Position numbers and translations under genes: made by a program. The notes under the pieces were generated by a model. The model was not told where the DNA came from, ran no database searches, and saw only the letters and a program-made list of their open reading frames with translations. A stretch of DNA of 64,000 nt, taken from NCBI RefSeq assembly GCF_002113125.1, contig NZ_NEJP01000001.1, positions 545,581-609,580 on the forward strand. Reading direction: 5' to 3'. Source of the DNA: Pseudomonas sp. B20(2017) (GTDB lineage: Bacteria > Pseudomonadota > Gammaproteobacteria > Pseudomonadales > Pseudomonadaceae). Of the stretch, positions 1 through 9,979 are shown piece after piece (the first letter of the stretch is position 1; every line of letters starts with the position of its first letter).

Positions 1-389
1 GCCAGATCGACGTTGCCCTTCCACACCAGATCCTCGACCACCGGTTTGGGTTTGAGAATCTGCTGAATGCTCGCCAACTCCACGGTTTTTGGCGCTTCGC
101 CGTTGGCCAGGGTGACCTTGCCGTCTTCGGCAGCGCTCAGCGACTTGGCCTTCTCGCCGTTGTAGGCGTCCTGCTTGACCAGCAACTCCTGATCGCTCTC
201 CAGCGTCTTGACCTGCTTCCAGTCGATGGTCACTGCGCCCGCGTACTGGGTCTGGACCAGCAACTTGCCACCGTCGAACAGCGTGATTTTGCCGCTCAGC
301 TTGTCACCGTTCTTCAACCAGACGGTGTCGGCAAGCAGGGGTGTGGACGCACTGAAGACAGCAAGGCACAGCAGGGTTCTGGACAACAT
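1..389 (-). CDS. DUF481-family exported protein (3' part missing)
   Basis: The gene starts at the ATG at 389 and runs off the left edge, so only the first 129 residues are visible. The N-terminus (MLSRTLLCLAVFSASTPLLA) is a typical Sec signal peptide with a likely cut after LLA. The mature part begins DTVWLKNGDKLSGKI, the usual opening of DUF481 proteins, which are predicted outer-membrane or periplasmic beta-rich proteins of unknown role. It is divergent from the alkyltransferase-like gene. The family call rests on this N-terminal pattern; no function is claimed. Confidence 0.75.
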   Translation of the reverse strand, partial: MLSRTLLCLAVFSASTPLLADTVWLKNGDKLSGKITLFDGGKLLVQTQYAGAVTIDWKQVKTLESDQELLVKQDAYNGEKAKSLSAAEDGKVTLANGEAPKTVELASIQQILKPKPVVEDLVWKGNVDL

Positions 390-554
390 AAGCAAATCGG
401 GGACTCAAGTTTGCGAAAAAATGGTCGGCATTATCCGTAGGAATAATTCCCTGACAAGGAATGACCCGGCTATTTCTATTGAGTTCATTTCTCAATTGCC
501 CTTGCACCGATTACGCTTAAGGACATAACGCGATCAAGTTCAGGAACCGCGCCC

Positions 555-908
555 GTGACAGACCCGATGCATGCCTGCGAAAACGATCCGCAAATCCGAC
601 GCACGGCACTCTATTCCACCCTCGCCCAAGTGCCCGAGGGCAAGGTCGTCAGCTATGGTCAGTTGGCCGAACTGGCGGGGTTGGGGCGTGCCGCCCGCTG
701 GGTCGGCCGGACCCTGAGCCAATTGCCCGGCGATACCAAACTGCCCTGGCACCGCGTACTCGGCGCCGGCGGTCGGATCAGCCTGCCGGCGGGCAGCCCG
801 TCCGGGGACGAACAGCGGGCGCGATTGCGCATGGAAGGCATCACCGTCCTGAACAATCGTGTGGATATTCAGCGCCATGGCTGGCGCCCGGTAGAGCACA
901 GCGGTTAG
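555..908 (+). CDS. Alkyltransferase-like protein (ATL, MGMT C-terminal-like)
   Basis: This 117-residue protein consists only of the DNA-binding half of O6-alkylguanine-DNA alkyltransferases. The active-site motif PCHRV of true enzymes reads PWHRV here, with Trp65 in place of the alkyl-accepting Cys. That is the hallmark of ATL proteins such as E. coli YbaZ/Atl, which bind O6-alkylguanine lesions and hand them to nucleotide excision repair rather than reversing them. The helix-turn-helix with arginine finger is visible as GLGRAARWVGR. The GTG start at 555 is chosen because AGGAA at 542-546 is well spaced; an ATG at 567 is the alternative. Confidence 0.85.
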   Translation: MTDPMHACENDPQIRRTALYSTLAQVPEGKVVSYGQLAELAGLGRAARWVGRTLSQLPGDTKLPWHRVLGAGGRISLPAGSPSGDEQRARLRMEGITVLNNRVDIQRHGWRPVEHSG

Positions 909-951
909 AGTGCGCGCTTTGTTTTCGCAATTTTGAGGCAGACTTCAGCCC

Positions 952-2511
952 ATGCCCCGTAAAACCTGGCGCGCCGCGCTCGCCGCCTATGCCAGTCCTT
1001 CGACGCTCGTGCTGTTGTTGCTGGGTTTCGCCGCCGGCCTGCCGTACATGCTGGTGTTCTCGACACTTTCGGTCTGGCTGCGTGAAGCCGGTGTGGCCCG
1101 CGAGACGATCGGCTACGCCAGCCTGATCGGTCTGGCCTACGCCTTCAAATGGGTCTGGTCGCCCCTGCTCGACCAATGGCGCCTGCCGTTGCTCGGCAAG
1201 CTGGGGCGCCGCCGCTCGTGGCTGGTACTTTCACAGACGCTGGTGATCCTCGGTCTGATCGGCATGGGTTTTTGCGACCCGCAGAAACACCTGTCCTGGC
1301 TGATCGCCATTGCGGTGGTCGTTGCATTCGCCTCCGCGACTCAGGATATCGCCGTCGACGCCTATCGCCTAGAAATCGCCGAAGACAACCGCCAGGCTGC
1401 ACTGGCCGCCAGCTACATGTCCGGTTATCGGGTCGCCGCCTTGCTCGCGACTGCCGGTGCACTGTTCTTCGCCGAGGGCTTTGGCTCCACCGGTTTCAAC
1501 TACCAGCACTCCGCCTGGACCGGCACCTACGTGTTGTTCGGCGCCCTGATGGTCCCTGCCCTGCTCACCACCCTGCTGATGCGCGAGCCCCCTGTGCCGT
1601 TGCGCACCCAATTGCAGGCCGGGCGCTACACCTTCATGCATCAGTTGATGTCGGTGTTCGTGCTGATCATCCTGCTGGTGTCCGTGCCGGCGATGTTCAC
1701 CCAGCTCTACAACACCGATTTCGCCAGCGTGCTGTTTGGTGACATGAGTCCGCTGGACCTGCTGCTGGAAGACCGGGCGTTCCTGCGCGCGATTCTCTAC
1801 ACCACGCTGACCTGCCTGTGCCTCTCGGCCATGGGTCGTCGCGGTCTGGCGCCGGTGCTGACACCGGTCAACGACTTCATCCTGCGCTACCGCTGGCAGG
1901 CGCTGCTGCTGCTCGGCCTGATCGCCACCTATCGGATGTCCGACACGGTGATGGGCGTGATGGCCAACGTGTTCTACATCGACCAAGGCTTCACCAAGGA
2001 TCAGATCGCGAGCGTCAGCAAGATCTTCGGCCTGATCATGACCCTCGTCGGCGCCGGTATGGGCGGTCTGCTGATCGTGCGCTTCGGCATCCTGCCGATC
2101 CTGTTCATCGGCGGCGCTGCATCGGCAGCCACCAACCTGCTGTTCCTGATGCTGGCCGACATGGGCCCGAACCTGCAGATGCTGGTGGTGACGATCTCTC
2201 TCGACAACTTCAGTTCCGGTCTGGCGACCTCGGCGTTCGTCGCCTACCTGTCGAGCCTGACCAACCTGAAGTTCTCCGCCACTCAATACGCCCTGCTCAG
2301 CTCGATCATGCTCCTGCTGCCACGCCTGATCGGCGGCTACTCCGGGGTGATGGTGGAGAAATTCGGTTACCACAACTTCTTCCTGATCACCGCGCTGCTC
2401 GGCGTTCCGACCCTGGTGCTGATCGCCCTGCACTGGTTCCAGGAAAGCCGCCGCGAAGGCCCGACGCCGACGCCGGAACCCGCGCCGACCTCCGTCGTGG
2501 AAGAATCGTAA
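952..2511 (+). CDS. ampG: AmpG-type muropeptide permease (MFS)
   Basis: This 519-residue inner-membrane protein has about 12-14 hydrophobic segments and a short Pro/Thr-rich cytoplasmic tail (about residues 500-519). The N-terminal run [22 protein letters not shown] and the segment [12 protein letters not shown] are characteristic of AmpG. AmpG carries GlcNAc-anhydroMurNAc-peptides from periplasm to cytoplasm for peptidoglycan recycling, and its flux controls ampC beta-lactamase induction in organisms with AmpR. Pseudomonads carry two paralogues (AmpG and AmpP), and which one this is was not settled; sequence resemblance favours AmpG. It follows the ATL gene by 43 bases. Confidence 0.82.
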   Translation: MPRKTWRAALAAYASPSTLVLLLLGFAAGLPYMLVFSTLSVWLREAGVARETIGYASLIGLAYAFKWVWSPLLDQWRLPLLGKLGRRRSWLVLSQTLVILGLIGMGFCDPQKHLSWLIAIAVVVAFASATQDIAVDAYRLEIAEDNRQAALAASYMSGYRVAALLATAGALFFAEGFGSTGFNYQHSAWTGTYVLFGALMVPALLTTLLMREPPVPLRTQLQAGRYTFMHQLMSVFVLIILLVSVPAMFTQLYNTDFASVLFGDMSPLDLLLEDRAFLRAILYTTLTCLCLSAMGRRGLAPVLTPVNDFILRYRWQALLLLGLIATYRMSDTVMGVMANVFYIDQGFTKDQIASVSKIFGLIMTLVGAGMGGLLIVRFGILPILFIGGAASAATNLLFLMLADMGPNLQMLVVTISLDNFSSGLATSAFVAYLSSLTNLKFSATQYALLSSIMLLLPRLIGGYSGVMVEKFGYHNFFLITALLGVPTLVLIALHWFQESRREGPTPTPEPAPTSVVEES

Positions 2512-2626
2512 GACATCTCGCACCCGGCGAGAGGGTTTGCGCCGGGGCTGCACTTCTGTACGTCGGCGGATCTCGCCGTTACACTGCTCCGTCATTTCCA
2601 GTCATAGCAACCGACAACGGCCAACC

Positions 2627-4342
2627 ATGCGCACCAGTCAATTTTTGCTCGCCACACAGAAAGAAACGCCTTCCGACGCGGTCGTGATCAGCCATCAGCT
2701 GATGCTGCGCGCCGGCATGATCCGCAAACTCGCTTCGGGCCTGTACACCTGGCTGCCGATGGGCTTGCGAGTGATGCGCAAGGTGGAAGCCATCGTTCGC
2801 GAAGAAATGAACGCCGCCGGCTCTCTGGAAGTGTTGATGCCGAGCACCCAACCGGCCGAGCTGTGGCAGGAATCGGGACGCTGGGAAGAATACGGCCCTG
2901 AGCTGCTGCGCATCAAAGACCGCCACGGTCGTGATTTCTGCGCGGGCCCGACCCACGAAGAAGTGATCACCGATCTGATGCGCAACGAGTTGAGCAGCTA
3001 CAAACAGCTGCCGATCAACCTGTACCAGATCCAGACCAAATTCCGTGACGAAATCCGTCCACGCTTCGGCCTGATGCGCGGTCGCGAATTCATCATGAAG
3101 GACTCGTACTCCTTCCATGCGGACCAAGCGTCGCTGCAGATCACCTATGACCGCATGCACGAAGCGTACTGCAACATCTTCACCCGCCTGGGCCTGAAGT
3201 TCCGTCCGGTGGAAGCCGACAACGGTTCGATCGGTGGCGCCGGCTCCCACGAGTTCCACGTGCTGGCCGAGTCCGGCGAAGACGATATCGTCTTCAGCAA
3301 CGGCTCCGACTACGCGGCGAACATCGAGAAGGCCGAAGCCGTGCCGCGTGAAACCTCGCGCGCCGCACCAAGTGAAGAGCTGCGCCTGGTCGACACTCCA
3401 GACACCAAGACCATCGCGGCCCTGGTGGAGAAATTCAATCTGCCGATTGAAAAGACCATCAAGACCCTGATCGTGCACGCTGAAGAAGAAGGCAAGCTGA
3501 TCGCCCTGATCATCCGTGGCGACCACGAGCTGAACGAAATCAAGGCTGCCAACCAGCCAGGCGTTGCCAGCCCGCTGGTCATGGCCTCCGATGCCGAACT
3601 GCGTGAGGCCATCGGCGCCGGCGCCGGTTCCCTCGGCCCGCTGAACCTGCCGCTGCCGATCATCATCGACCGTTCGGTCGAGCTGATGAGCGACTTCGGC
3701 ATCGGTGCCAACATCGACGACAAGCACTACTTCGGCGTGAACTGGGAGCGTGACCTGCCGGTTCCGACCGTGGCCGACCTGCGCAACGTCGTGGCCGGCG
3801 ACCCGAGCCCGGACGGCAAGGGCACCCTGGAAATCAAGCGCGGCATCGAAGTCGGGCACATCTTCCAGCTGGGCAACAAGTACAGCAAGGCGATGAAGTG
3901 CGAAGTGCTGGGCGAGAACGGCAAGCCGGTGACTCTGGAAATGGGTTGCTACGGTATCGGCGTTTCCCGCGTGGTGGCTGCCGCCATCGAGCAGAACAAC
4001 GACGAGAACGGCATCATCTGGAGCGACGCCCTGGCACCGTTCCAGATCGCCCTGGTACCGCTGCGCTATGAAACCGAGCTGGTGCGCGAAGCCACCGACA
4101 AGCTGTACGCGGAACTGACCGCGGCCGGCTTCGAAGTGCTGCTGGACGACCGCGACAAGAAAACCAGCCCGGGCATCAAGTTCGCGGACATGGAGCTGAT
4201 CGGCATTCCGCACCGGATCGTGGTCAGCGACCGCGGCCTCGCCGAAGGCAACCTGGAATACAAGAGCCGTACCGAAGGCCAGGCGCAAGCGCTGCCGGTT
4301 GCCGACGTGCTGTCCTTCCTTCAGGCCCGTATCCGCCGCTGA
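2627..4342 (+). CDS. proS: Prolyl-tRNA synthetase
   Basis: This 571-residue class II aminoacyl-tRNA synthetase charges tRNA-Pro in the cytosol. Motif 2 ([17 protein letters not shown]) and motif 3 (GCYGIGVSR) are present. The long insertion between them (about residues 224-400) is the editing domain that hydrolyses Ala-tRNA-Pro, so this is the bacterial-type ProS. The C-terminal anticodon-binding domain runs from about residue 475 ([11 protein letters not shown]). The ATG at 2627 is chosen because [18 protein letters not shown] is the conserved N-terminus; the frame stays open further upstream but without family similarity. Confidence 0.97.
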   Translation: MRTSQFLLATQKETPSDAVVISHQLMLRAGMIRKLASGLYTWLPMGLRVMRKVEAIVREEMNAAGSLEVLMPSTQPAELWQESGRWEEYGPELLRIKDRHGRDFCAGPTHEEVITDLMRNELSSYKQLPINLYQIQTKFRDEIRPRFGLMRGREFIMKDSYSFHADQASLQITYDRMHEAYCNIFTRLGLKFRPVEADNGSIGGAGSHEFHVLAESGEDDIVFSNGSDYAANIEKAEAVPRETSRAAPSEELRLVDTPDTKTIAALVEKFNLPIEKTIKTLIVHAEEEGKLIALIIRGDHELNEIKAANQPGVASPLVMASDAELREAIGAGAGSLGPLNLPLPIIIDRSVELMSDFGIGANIDDKHYFGVNWERDLPVPTVADLRNVVAGDPSPDGKGTLEIKRGIEVGHIFQLGNKYSKAMKCEVLGENGKPVTLEMGCYGIGVSRVVAAAIEQNNDENGIIWSDALAPFQIALVPLRYETELVREATDKLYAELTAAGFEVLLDDRDKKTSPGIKFADMELIGIPHRIVVSDRGLAEGNLEYKSRTEGQAQALPVADVLSFLQARIRR

Positions 4343-4359
4343 AACCAGATAGAGACGTC

Positions 4360-5313
4360 ATGTTCAAGCGAAACACCTTAGGCCTCGGTGGTGCCGCCCT
4401 GTGCGGCACCCTGCTGGTCAGCGGCTGTGCCAATCACATGTCACAACGCAGTGAGCACGAGGAACGTGTCGAGCGCAAACTGCTCGATCACAGCCTGCAG
4501 ATCGATGTCGGCGAGCCCAAGGTGCTTGAGCTGCCGCAACGGCGCGTGAAGATCAACGAACAGAAGACCTTCGAAGTTACCGAGTTCGAGGTCACGCGCC
4601 ATTACGACCGTTACACGCCTTATCAGCCATGGCGGGAGATCTACGAGATTCCGCTGGGCGCGGTGGCGGTGGTCGGCGGTATCGGCGCGAACGTGGTCAA
4701 CGTGTTCGCCCTCGGCAATCTGCCGGACAGCGTGACACGTGACTGGCTCAGCTACGGTTTCGCCGGGCTCAACCCGTTCATGAACGTGCAATCCAACGGT
4801 CGCGCGCAACAGAACCTGGCCGGCATCGACGAAGTCCAGCGCGACAAGCGCACGGAATATTCGAGCCTGCCGTGGAGCGAGCGTCCGGTTCAGGTCAAGG
4901 CCGGCAAACAGACCTTCGACATGACTACCGATCGCAACGGCGTGCTGCGTCTGAACCTGCTGGACAGCCCGTTCGCCGAAAACGACCTCAATCATGTCGG
5001 CAAACTGCAGATCAGCGTCGAAGATAGCAAGGATGACGTGCATTCCGACTCGTCCCTAATGCTCAGCAGCCACCTGCGGGGCAAGCTGCTGGAGGCTCAC
5101 GGGCTGATCTACGATGATCTGGAGGACGACGAAGTGAGCCAGTGGGTGCACCGGGTCAAGCGTCTGTCGGAACTGGGTCTGGAAGAAGAAGCCAGTGAGC
5201 TGGAACAAAGTCTGATCGAACTGACCCGCAACGATCCTGAGTTACAGGCCGAATTCCTCAAGTCCCTGACCCGGGATGCGGGGCGTCTGGTGGCGGATCC
5301 GGGGCCGAACTGA
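4360..5313 (+). CDS. Uncharacterised lipoprotein
   Basis: This 317-residue protein has a clear lipoprotein signal: a basic N-terminus, a hydrophobic stretch and the lipobox LVSGC with Cys at about residue 23. The mature protein is hydrophilic and charged, with one Gly/Val-rich hydrophobic segment near residues 105-120 (PLGAVAVVGGIGANVVNVFALG) and an acidic, Leu/Glu-rich C-terminal third that looks helical. No family is recognised with confidence. It lies 17 bases after proS in the same direction and may share its transcript; a terminator follows at once. Confidence 0.75.
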   Translation: MFKRNTLGLGGAALCGTLLVSGCANHMSQRSEHEERVERKLLDHSLQIDVGEPKVLELPQRRVKINEQKTFEVTEFEVTRHYDRYTPYQPWREIYEIPLGAVAVVGGIGANVVNVFALGNLPDSVTRDWLSYGFAGLNPFMNVQSNGRAQQNLAGIDEVQRDKRTEYSSLPWSERPVQVKAGKQTFDMTTDRNGVLRLNLLDSPFAENDLNHVGKLQISVEDSKDDVHSDSSLMLSSHLRGKLLEAHGLIYDDLEDDEVSQWVHRVKRLSELGLEEEASELEQSLIELTRNDPELQAEFLKSLTRDAGRLVADPGPN

Positions 5314-5320
5314 ACCCCTG

Positions 5321-5353
5321 AAAAATGCCCGAACCTGATTCGGGCATTTTTTT
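5321..5353. terminator. Bidirectional intrinsic terminator
   Basis: The hairpin ATGCCCGAA/TTCGGGCAT is flanked by A5 on the left and T7 on the right. It can therefore end both the lipoprotein transcript (+) and the dinB transcript (-), which converge here. Confidence 0.85.
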
Positions 5354-5359
5354 GTCCGC

Positions 5360-6421
5360 CTATCGCTCGAACAGCTCCATTTGTTCGAACCCGCCGCGCA
5401 AATCCTCGAGCCGCACGCCCACTCCCAGCAACCGCACCGGTTTGCCACCGCGGTTGAACGCCTGCGTGAGCATCAACTGGTAACTGCCCAGATCCCGCCC
5501 TGCCCCGGCCTGCTCCAGTGTGGTCTGGGTGAAATCGTGAAACTTCACTTTGACGAACGGCTTGCCCGGCCGGTAACTGCTGTCGATCCGAGCCATGCGG
5601 GTTTTCAAGGTTTCGAGCAGTTCCGGGAGCTTGTCGAGGCAACTGCGCAGGTCCGGTAGATCGACGTCGTAGGTGTTTTCCACACTGATCGACTGACGGC
5701 GACTGTCGTTATGCACCAATCGCTCATCGATCCCACGGGCCAGACTCCACAAGCGCTCGCCGAAGCTGCCGAATTCCCGCACCAGCGCCAGCTTGTCCCA
5801 CTCGCGCAATTGCAGACAGTCACTGATACCGAGCCTGCTCAACTTGTCGGCCGTGACCTTGCCCACCCCGTGCAACTTGCTCACCGGCAGGCCACTGACG
5901 AAGTCTTCGACCTGATCCGGGGTGATCACGAACAAGCCGTTGGGTTTTCTCCAGTCACTGGCGATCTTGGCCAGAAACTTGTTCGGCGCCACGCCGGCGG
6001 AAACGGTGATGTGCAACTGGTTGGACACCCGGCGGCGAATGTCCTGGGCGATCCGCGTGGCGCTGCCGCCGAAATGCGCGCTGTCCGAGACGTCGAGGTA
6101 GGCCTCGTCCAGCGAAAGCGGCTCGATCAGGTCGGTGTAGTCGCTGAAGATCGTGTGAATTTCCTTGGACGCCTCGCGATAGGCGTCCATTCGCGGCTTG
6201 ACGATGGTCAGGTCCGGGCACAGCTTCAAGGCGTGTCCGGACGACATCGCCGAGCGAACCCCGTATGCCCGGGCCTCATAGTTGCAGGTGGCGATCACCC
6301 CGCGCCTGTCCGCCGAGCCACCCACCGCCAACGGCTTGCCGGCGAGGCTCGGGTCATCCCGCATCTCGATGGCGGCGTAGAAACAGTCACAGTCGACGTG
6401 GATGATTTTTCGCTGAGTCAT
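5360..6421 (-). CDS. dinB: DNA polymerase IV (Y family)
   Basis: This 353-residue error-prone translesion polymerase has the usual DinB length. The catalytic carboxylates lie in HVDCDCFYAAIEM at the N-terminus and SLDEAYLDV at about residues 102-110. The helix-hairpin-helix region (GVGKVTADKLSRLG) and the C-terminal little-finger domain follow. A LexA box lies about 50 bases upstream of the ATG, so SOS induction is expected. DinB bypasses N2-guanine adducts and contributes to stress-induced mutation (known for the family). Confidence 0.96.
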   Translation of the reverse strand: MTQRKIIHVDCDCFYAAIEMRDDPSLAGKPLAVGGSADRRGVIATCNYEARAYGVRSAMSSGHALKLCPDLTIVKPRMDAYREASKEIHTIFSDYTDLIEPLSLDEAYLDVSDSAHFGGSATRIAQDIRRRVSNQLHITVSAGVAPNKFLAKIASDWRKPNGLFVITPDQVEDFVSGLPVSKLHGVGKVTADKLSRLGISDCLQLREWDKLALVREFGSFGERLWSLARGIDERLVHNDSRRQSISVENTYDVDLPDLRSCLDKLPELLETLKTRMARIDSSYRPGKPFVKVKFHDFTQTTLEQAGAGRDLGSYQLMLTQAFNRGGKPVRLLGVGVRLEDLRGGFEQMELFER

Positions 6422-6470
6422 GACAGAAAAGGAAACATGGCGAGCCGGACCGGCAGTATCTCACTGACAC

Positions 6471-6486
6471 CTGTATATAGCACCAG
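6471..6486. promoter_or_regulatory. LexA (SOS) box upstream of dinB
   Basis: The site reads CTGTATATAGCACCAG, matching the CTG-N10-CAG palindrome bound by gamma-proteobacterial LexA. It lies between dinB and the tRNA genes, 50 bases from the dinB start codon. The region 6422-6660 around it has no convincing gene. Confidence 0.85.
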
Positions 6487-6660
6487 TGGTATGAATGTTC
6501 TTTTCAGTTTGTAGGAAACGGACTTTGAATTTATTTTCTCAATCGAAAACCAACCTCCAATAGAGCTGAAACCCTTACCCTGCCTGACCTGCAGCCCCTG
6601 AAAAGACCGTCTGTCAGCGCTAACCGGTTGAAGCTGAAGAGGTTTTATCCGAATTGAAGG

Positions 6661-6688
6661 TTGACACCCCGGCGTTCCTCTGTAGAAT
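6661..6688 (+). promoter_or_regulatory. Sigma-70 promoter of first initiator tRNA
   Basis: The -35 box TTGACA (6661-6666) and -10 box TAGAAT (6683-6688) are 16 bases apart. The tRNA gene begins 14 bases after the -10 box. The same arrangement is repeated before the second tRNA copy, which supports the call. Confidence 0.85.
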
Positions 6689-6701
6689 GCCGCCACACAG
6701 A

Positions 6702-6778
<77 letters not shown>

Positions 6779-6784
6779 AACATC

Positions 6785-6816
6785 AAAAAAGGCCAATCGA
6801 AAGATTGGCCTTTTTT
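6785..6816 (+). terminator. Intrinsic terminator after tRNA-fMet copy 1
   Basis: Seven bases after the tRNA, AAAAAAGGCCAATC-GAAA-GATTGGCCTTTTTT forms a perfect hairpin with a GAAA-type loop and a run of T. Confidence 0.9.
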
Positions 6817-6941
6817 GTGCGCGTCGGTTTTTCGGATCCTGTCTTACATTCCGGAAATCGTTCCGATTCCGAAACTTAGCGCTTCCCCTGCGACCGTTTG
6901 CCGCGATTGCACACTTATTTGACCCTTCTCGGGATTATCGG

Positions 6942-6969
6942 TTGACACCCCGCCGTTCGCCTGTAGAAT
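6942..6969 (+). promoter_or_regulatory. Sigma-70 promoter of second initiator tRNA
   Basis: TTGACA (6942-6947) and TAGAAT (6964-6969) are 16 bases apart and near-identical to the promoter of copy 1. The intervening sequence is also conserved, which points to duplication of the whole transcription unit. Confidence 0.85.
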
Positions 6970-6982
6970 GCCGCCACACAGA

Positions 6983-7059
<77 letters not shown>

Positions 7060-7065
7060 AACATC

Positions 7066-7097
7066 AAAAAAGGCTACTCGAAAGAGTGGCCTTTTTT
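7066..7097 (+). terminator. Intrinsic terminator after tRNA-fMet copy 2
   Basis: The hairpin GGCTACTC-GAAA-GAGTGGCC is flanked by A6 and T6. It resembles the first copy's terminator, but the stem differs at several positions and one pair is not Watson-Crick. The 240 bases from here to mprF hold no gene I can support. Confidence 0.88.
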
Positions 7098-7339
7098 GTA
7101 TCTGTGGAAAAAGTCCTTTCGCAACAATGATCTGTCACTGTGCAGTGAACCGTTCAGGATCTTCAGACCCGCCGAGTTGCGACTATGCTTGAAGTCGCGG
7201 GCAAGGCGTCTGCAATCCAGGAGCTGCCCTCGCCGATACCCGGTGAGAGGCGTAGTATTTTGTGATTATTTTTTTCTACAGGGATTGGTAACTTGGCTGG
7301 ATACCTCCATCCTGTCGCGCACAATCCAAGAGGTGATTG

Positions 7340-9979
7340 ATGCGCGCCAACTCGTCTGATTCACAAGACACCGTCACAGCGACCCCACCGATCAAGCCTG
7401 AGCGTCTGCGCCTGCTGGATCGGATCAGCAAATACCGCCAGCCGATCGGTCTGGCGGTCACACTGCTGTTGTTCGCCATTGCGCTGATTGCCTGTCGCCA
7501 TTTGCTCAGCGAACTCGATCTCGACGCCCTGCACGACTCGATTCTGGAGGTGCCGAAACCGGCCCTGCTCGGCGCCCTCGGTGCGACAGTCATCGGCTTC
7601 ATCATTCTGCTCGGCTACGAATGGTCGGCCAGTCGATATGCCCGCGTGACGCTGGCACCGAAAACCCTGGCTCTGGGCGGCTTCACCGCGTTTGCCATCG
7701 GTAACGCCATCGGCCTGTCGATGCTGTCCGGTGGCTCGGTGCGATACCGTCTATATGCACGGCATGGCTTGGGCGCGTCCGAAGTCGCGCACATGACCCT
7801 GTTCGCCAGCCTGTCGCTGGGCTGCGCCCTGCCGCCGCTGGCTGCGCTTGCGACTCTGAGCAACTTGCCGGCCGCTTCGCAGGCACTGGGGCTGTCCGAG
7901 ACCTTGTTGGGGACGATTGCCGGCGTGGTGCTGCTGCTCGGCGCGATCCTGGCCATCGGCATCTATCGCCGTCGCCTGCCGGAACAACCTTATCCGGACA
8001 ACCTGCTGGTCCGGGCCGGTCGTCGCACCCTGCGCCTGCCGGGCCGCCGCCTGACCTTCCTGCAACTGGTCATCACTGCCCTCGACGTCGCCGCCGCTGC
8101 AACCGTCCTCTATCTGTTGCTGCCGGAAGCGCCGCCCTTCGGTGCCTTCCTGCTGGTGTATCTGCTGGCCCTGGCGGCCGGCGTACTCAGTCATGTTCCG
8201 GGTGGTGTGGGTGTCTTCGAAGCGATTCTGCTCGCGGCGTTCGCCGACAAGCTCGGCGCCGCTCCATTGGCTGCCGCTCTGCTTCTTTATCGCCTGATCT
8301 ATGTGGTGCTGCCGTTGCTGGTGGCCTGCGTGCTGTTGCTGCTCAACGAAGGCCAGCGCCTGTTTCAGTCGCAGACTATGCGTGCGGCGTCCGGTCTGGC
8401 AGCACCGATTCTCGCGGTGCTGGTGTTCCTGTCCGGCGTGGTGTTGCTGTTTTCCGGTGCGACGCCAGAGATCGACACCCGTCTGGAACACATCGGTTTT
8501 CTGATTCCACATCGTCTGGTAGATGCTTCGCACTTTGGCGCCAGCCTGATCGGCGTGTTGTGCCTGATGCTCGCCCAAGGCCTGCGTCGCCGGCTATCGG
8601 CGGCGTGGATGCTGACCACCATTCTGTTGCTGGTGGGCGCCCTGCTCTCGCTGCTCAAGGGTTTCGACTGGGAAGAAGCGACCTTGATGACCCTCACCGC
8701 CGCGCTGCTGGGGGTGTTCCGTCGCTCGTTTTATCGCCCAAGCCGTCTGACCGAACTGCCGTTCTCGCCGCTGTATCTGGTGGCCAGCCTGTGCGTACTC
8801 GGTGCTTCGACGTGGCTGCTGCTGTTCGCTTATCAAGACGTTCCGTACAGCCATCAACTGTGGTGGCAGTTCACCCTCGACGCCGACGCCCCGCGCGGCC
8901 TGCGCTCGCTGCTCGGCGCCGCCGTGTTGCTGCTGGTGATCGCGCTGACCTGGCTGCTGCGCACCGCTCGCCCGGTGATCCATCTGCCGACACCGGATGA
9001 ACTTGAACGCGCCTCGAAGATTCTGATGGCCTCCTCGCAACCGGACGGCGGCCTGGCCCTGACCGGCGACAAGGCGCTGCTGTTTCATCCCAACGACGAA
9101 GCCTTCCTGATGTATGCCCGCCGTGGCCGCAGTCTGGTGGCCCTGTACGACCCGATCGGCCCCGGCCAGCAACGGGCCGAGATGATCTGGCAGTTCCGCG
9201 ACCTGTGCGACATCCACCACGCCCGCCCGGTGTTCTATCAGGTGCGCGCCGAGAACCTGCCGTACTACATGGACATCGGCCTGACCGCGATCAAGCTGGG
9301 CGAGGAAGCCCGGGTCGATCTGCATCGCTTTGACCTGGAAGCCAAGGGCAAGGAGATGAAGGACCTGCGCTACACCTGGAACCGTGGCACCCGCGACGGC
9401 CTGTCGCTGGAAATCCATGAAGCGGGCCAGGCGCCGATGGATGAGCTCAAGGTGATTTCCGACGCCTGGCTGACCGGCAAGAACGTGCGCGAGAAAGGCT
9501 TCTCCCTTGGCCGTTTCAGCGACGATTACCTGAAGCATTTCCGCATTGCGGTGATTCGCTTTGAAGGGCGCCCGGTGGCGTTCGCCAACCTGCTCGAGAC
9601 CTACAGCCATGACCTGGCCAGTCTCGACCTGATGCGCGCGCATCCGGACGCCCCCAAGCTGACCATGGAATTCATGATGGTCGGTCTGATTCAACACTAT
9701 AAGAGTCACGGATACGCGCGCTTCAGCCTGGGCATGGTGCCGCTGTCGGGGTTGCAACCCCGGCGCGGGGCACCGCTGACCCAGCGTCTGGGCTCGATGG
9801 TTTTCCGCCGTGGTGAGCAGCTGTACAACTTCCAAGGCTTGCGCCGCTTCAAAGACAAGTTCCAGCCTGACTGGGAACCCCGTTATATGGCCGTGCCCGC
9901 CGGACTCGATCCGCTGGTGGCGCTGGCCGACACTGCTGCCCTGATCGCGGGCGGCTTGACTGGATTGGTGAAACGCTGA
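7340..9979 (+). CDS. mprF: MprF-type aminoacyl-phosphatidylglycerol synthase/flippase
   Basis: This 879-residue integral membrane protein has an N-terminal flippase half with about 14 hydrophobic segments (to about residue 545). A cytosolic DUF2156/GNAT-like synthase domain follows (from about 550, MASSQPDGGLALTGDKALLF). The family moves an amino acid from aminoacyl-tRNA onto phosphatidylglycerol, lowering the negative surface charge. The P. aeruginosa homologue makes alanyl-PG, so alanine is likelier than lysine here (inference). ATG 7340 is preferred to TTG 7337 because AGAGGTGA is well spaced. It overlaps acvB by one base, so the two genes form an operon. Confidence 0.93.
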   Translation: MRANSSDSQDTVTATPPIKPERLRLLDRISKYRQPIGLAVTLLLFAIALIACRHLLSELDLDALHDSILEVPKPALLGALGATVIGFIILLGYEWSASRYARVTLAPKTLALGGFTAFAIGNAIGLSMLSGGSVRYRLYARHGLGASEVAHMTLFASLSLGCALPPLAALATLSNLPAASQALGLSETLLGTIAGVVLLLGAILAIGIYRRRLPEQPYPDNLLVRAGRRTLRLPGRRLTFLQLVITALDVAAAATVLYLLLPEAPPFGAFLLVYLLALAAGVLSHVPGGVGVFEAILLAAFADKLGAAPLAAALLLYRLIYVVLPLLVACVLLLLNEGQRLFQSQTMRAASGLAAPILAVLVFLSGVVLLFSGATPEIDTRLEHIGFLIPHRLVDASHFGASLIGVLCLMLAQGLRRRLSAAWMLTTILLLVGALLSLLKGFDWEEATLMTLTAALLGVFRRSFYRPSRLTELPFSPLYLVASLCVLGASTWLLLFAYQDVPYSHQLWWQFTLDADAPRGLRSLLGAAVLLLVIALTWLLRTARPVIHLPTPDELERASKILMASSQPDGGLALTGDKALLFHPNDEAFLMYARRGRSLVALYDPIGPGQQRAEMIWQFRDLCDIHHARPVFYQVRAENLPYYMDIGLTAIKLGEEARVDLHRFDLEAKGKEMKDLRYTWNRGTRDGLSLEIHEAGQAPMDELKVISDAWLTGKNVREKGFSLGRFSDDYLKHFRIAVIRFEGRPVAFANLLETYSHDLASLDLMRAHPDAPKLTMEFMMVGLIQHYKSHGYARFSLGMVPLSGLQPRRGAPLTQRLGSMVFRRGEQLYNFQGLRRFKDKFQPDWEPRYMAVPAGLDPLVALADTAALIAGGLTGLVKR

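Noticed and set aside
2579..4288. Long open frame antisense to proS
   Set aside because: It is a GC-bias shadow of proS, rich in His/Gln/Asp/Arg with no family pattern. Similar shadows lie opposite ampG, mprF, rimO, the sheath gene and the fibre genes.
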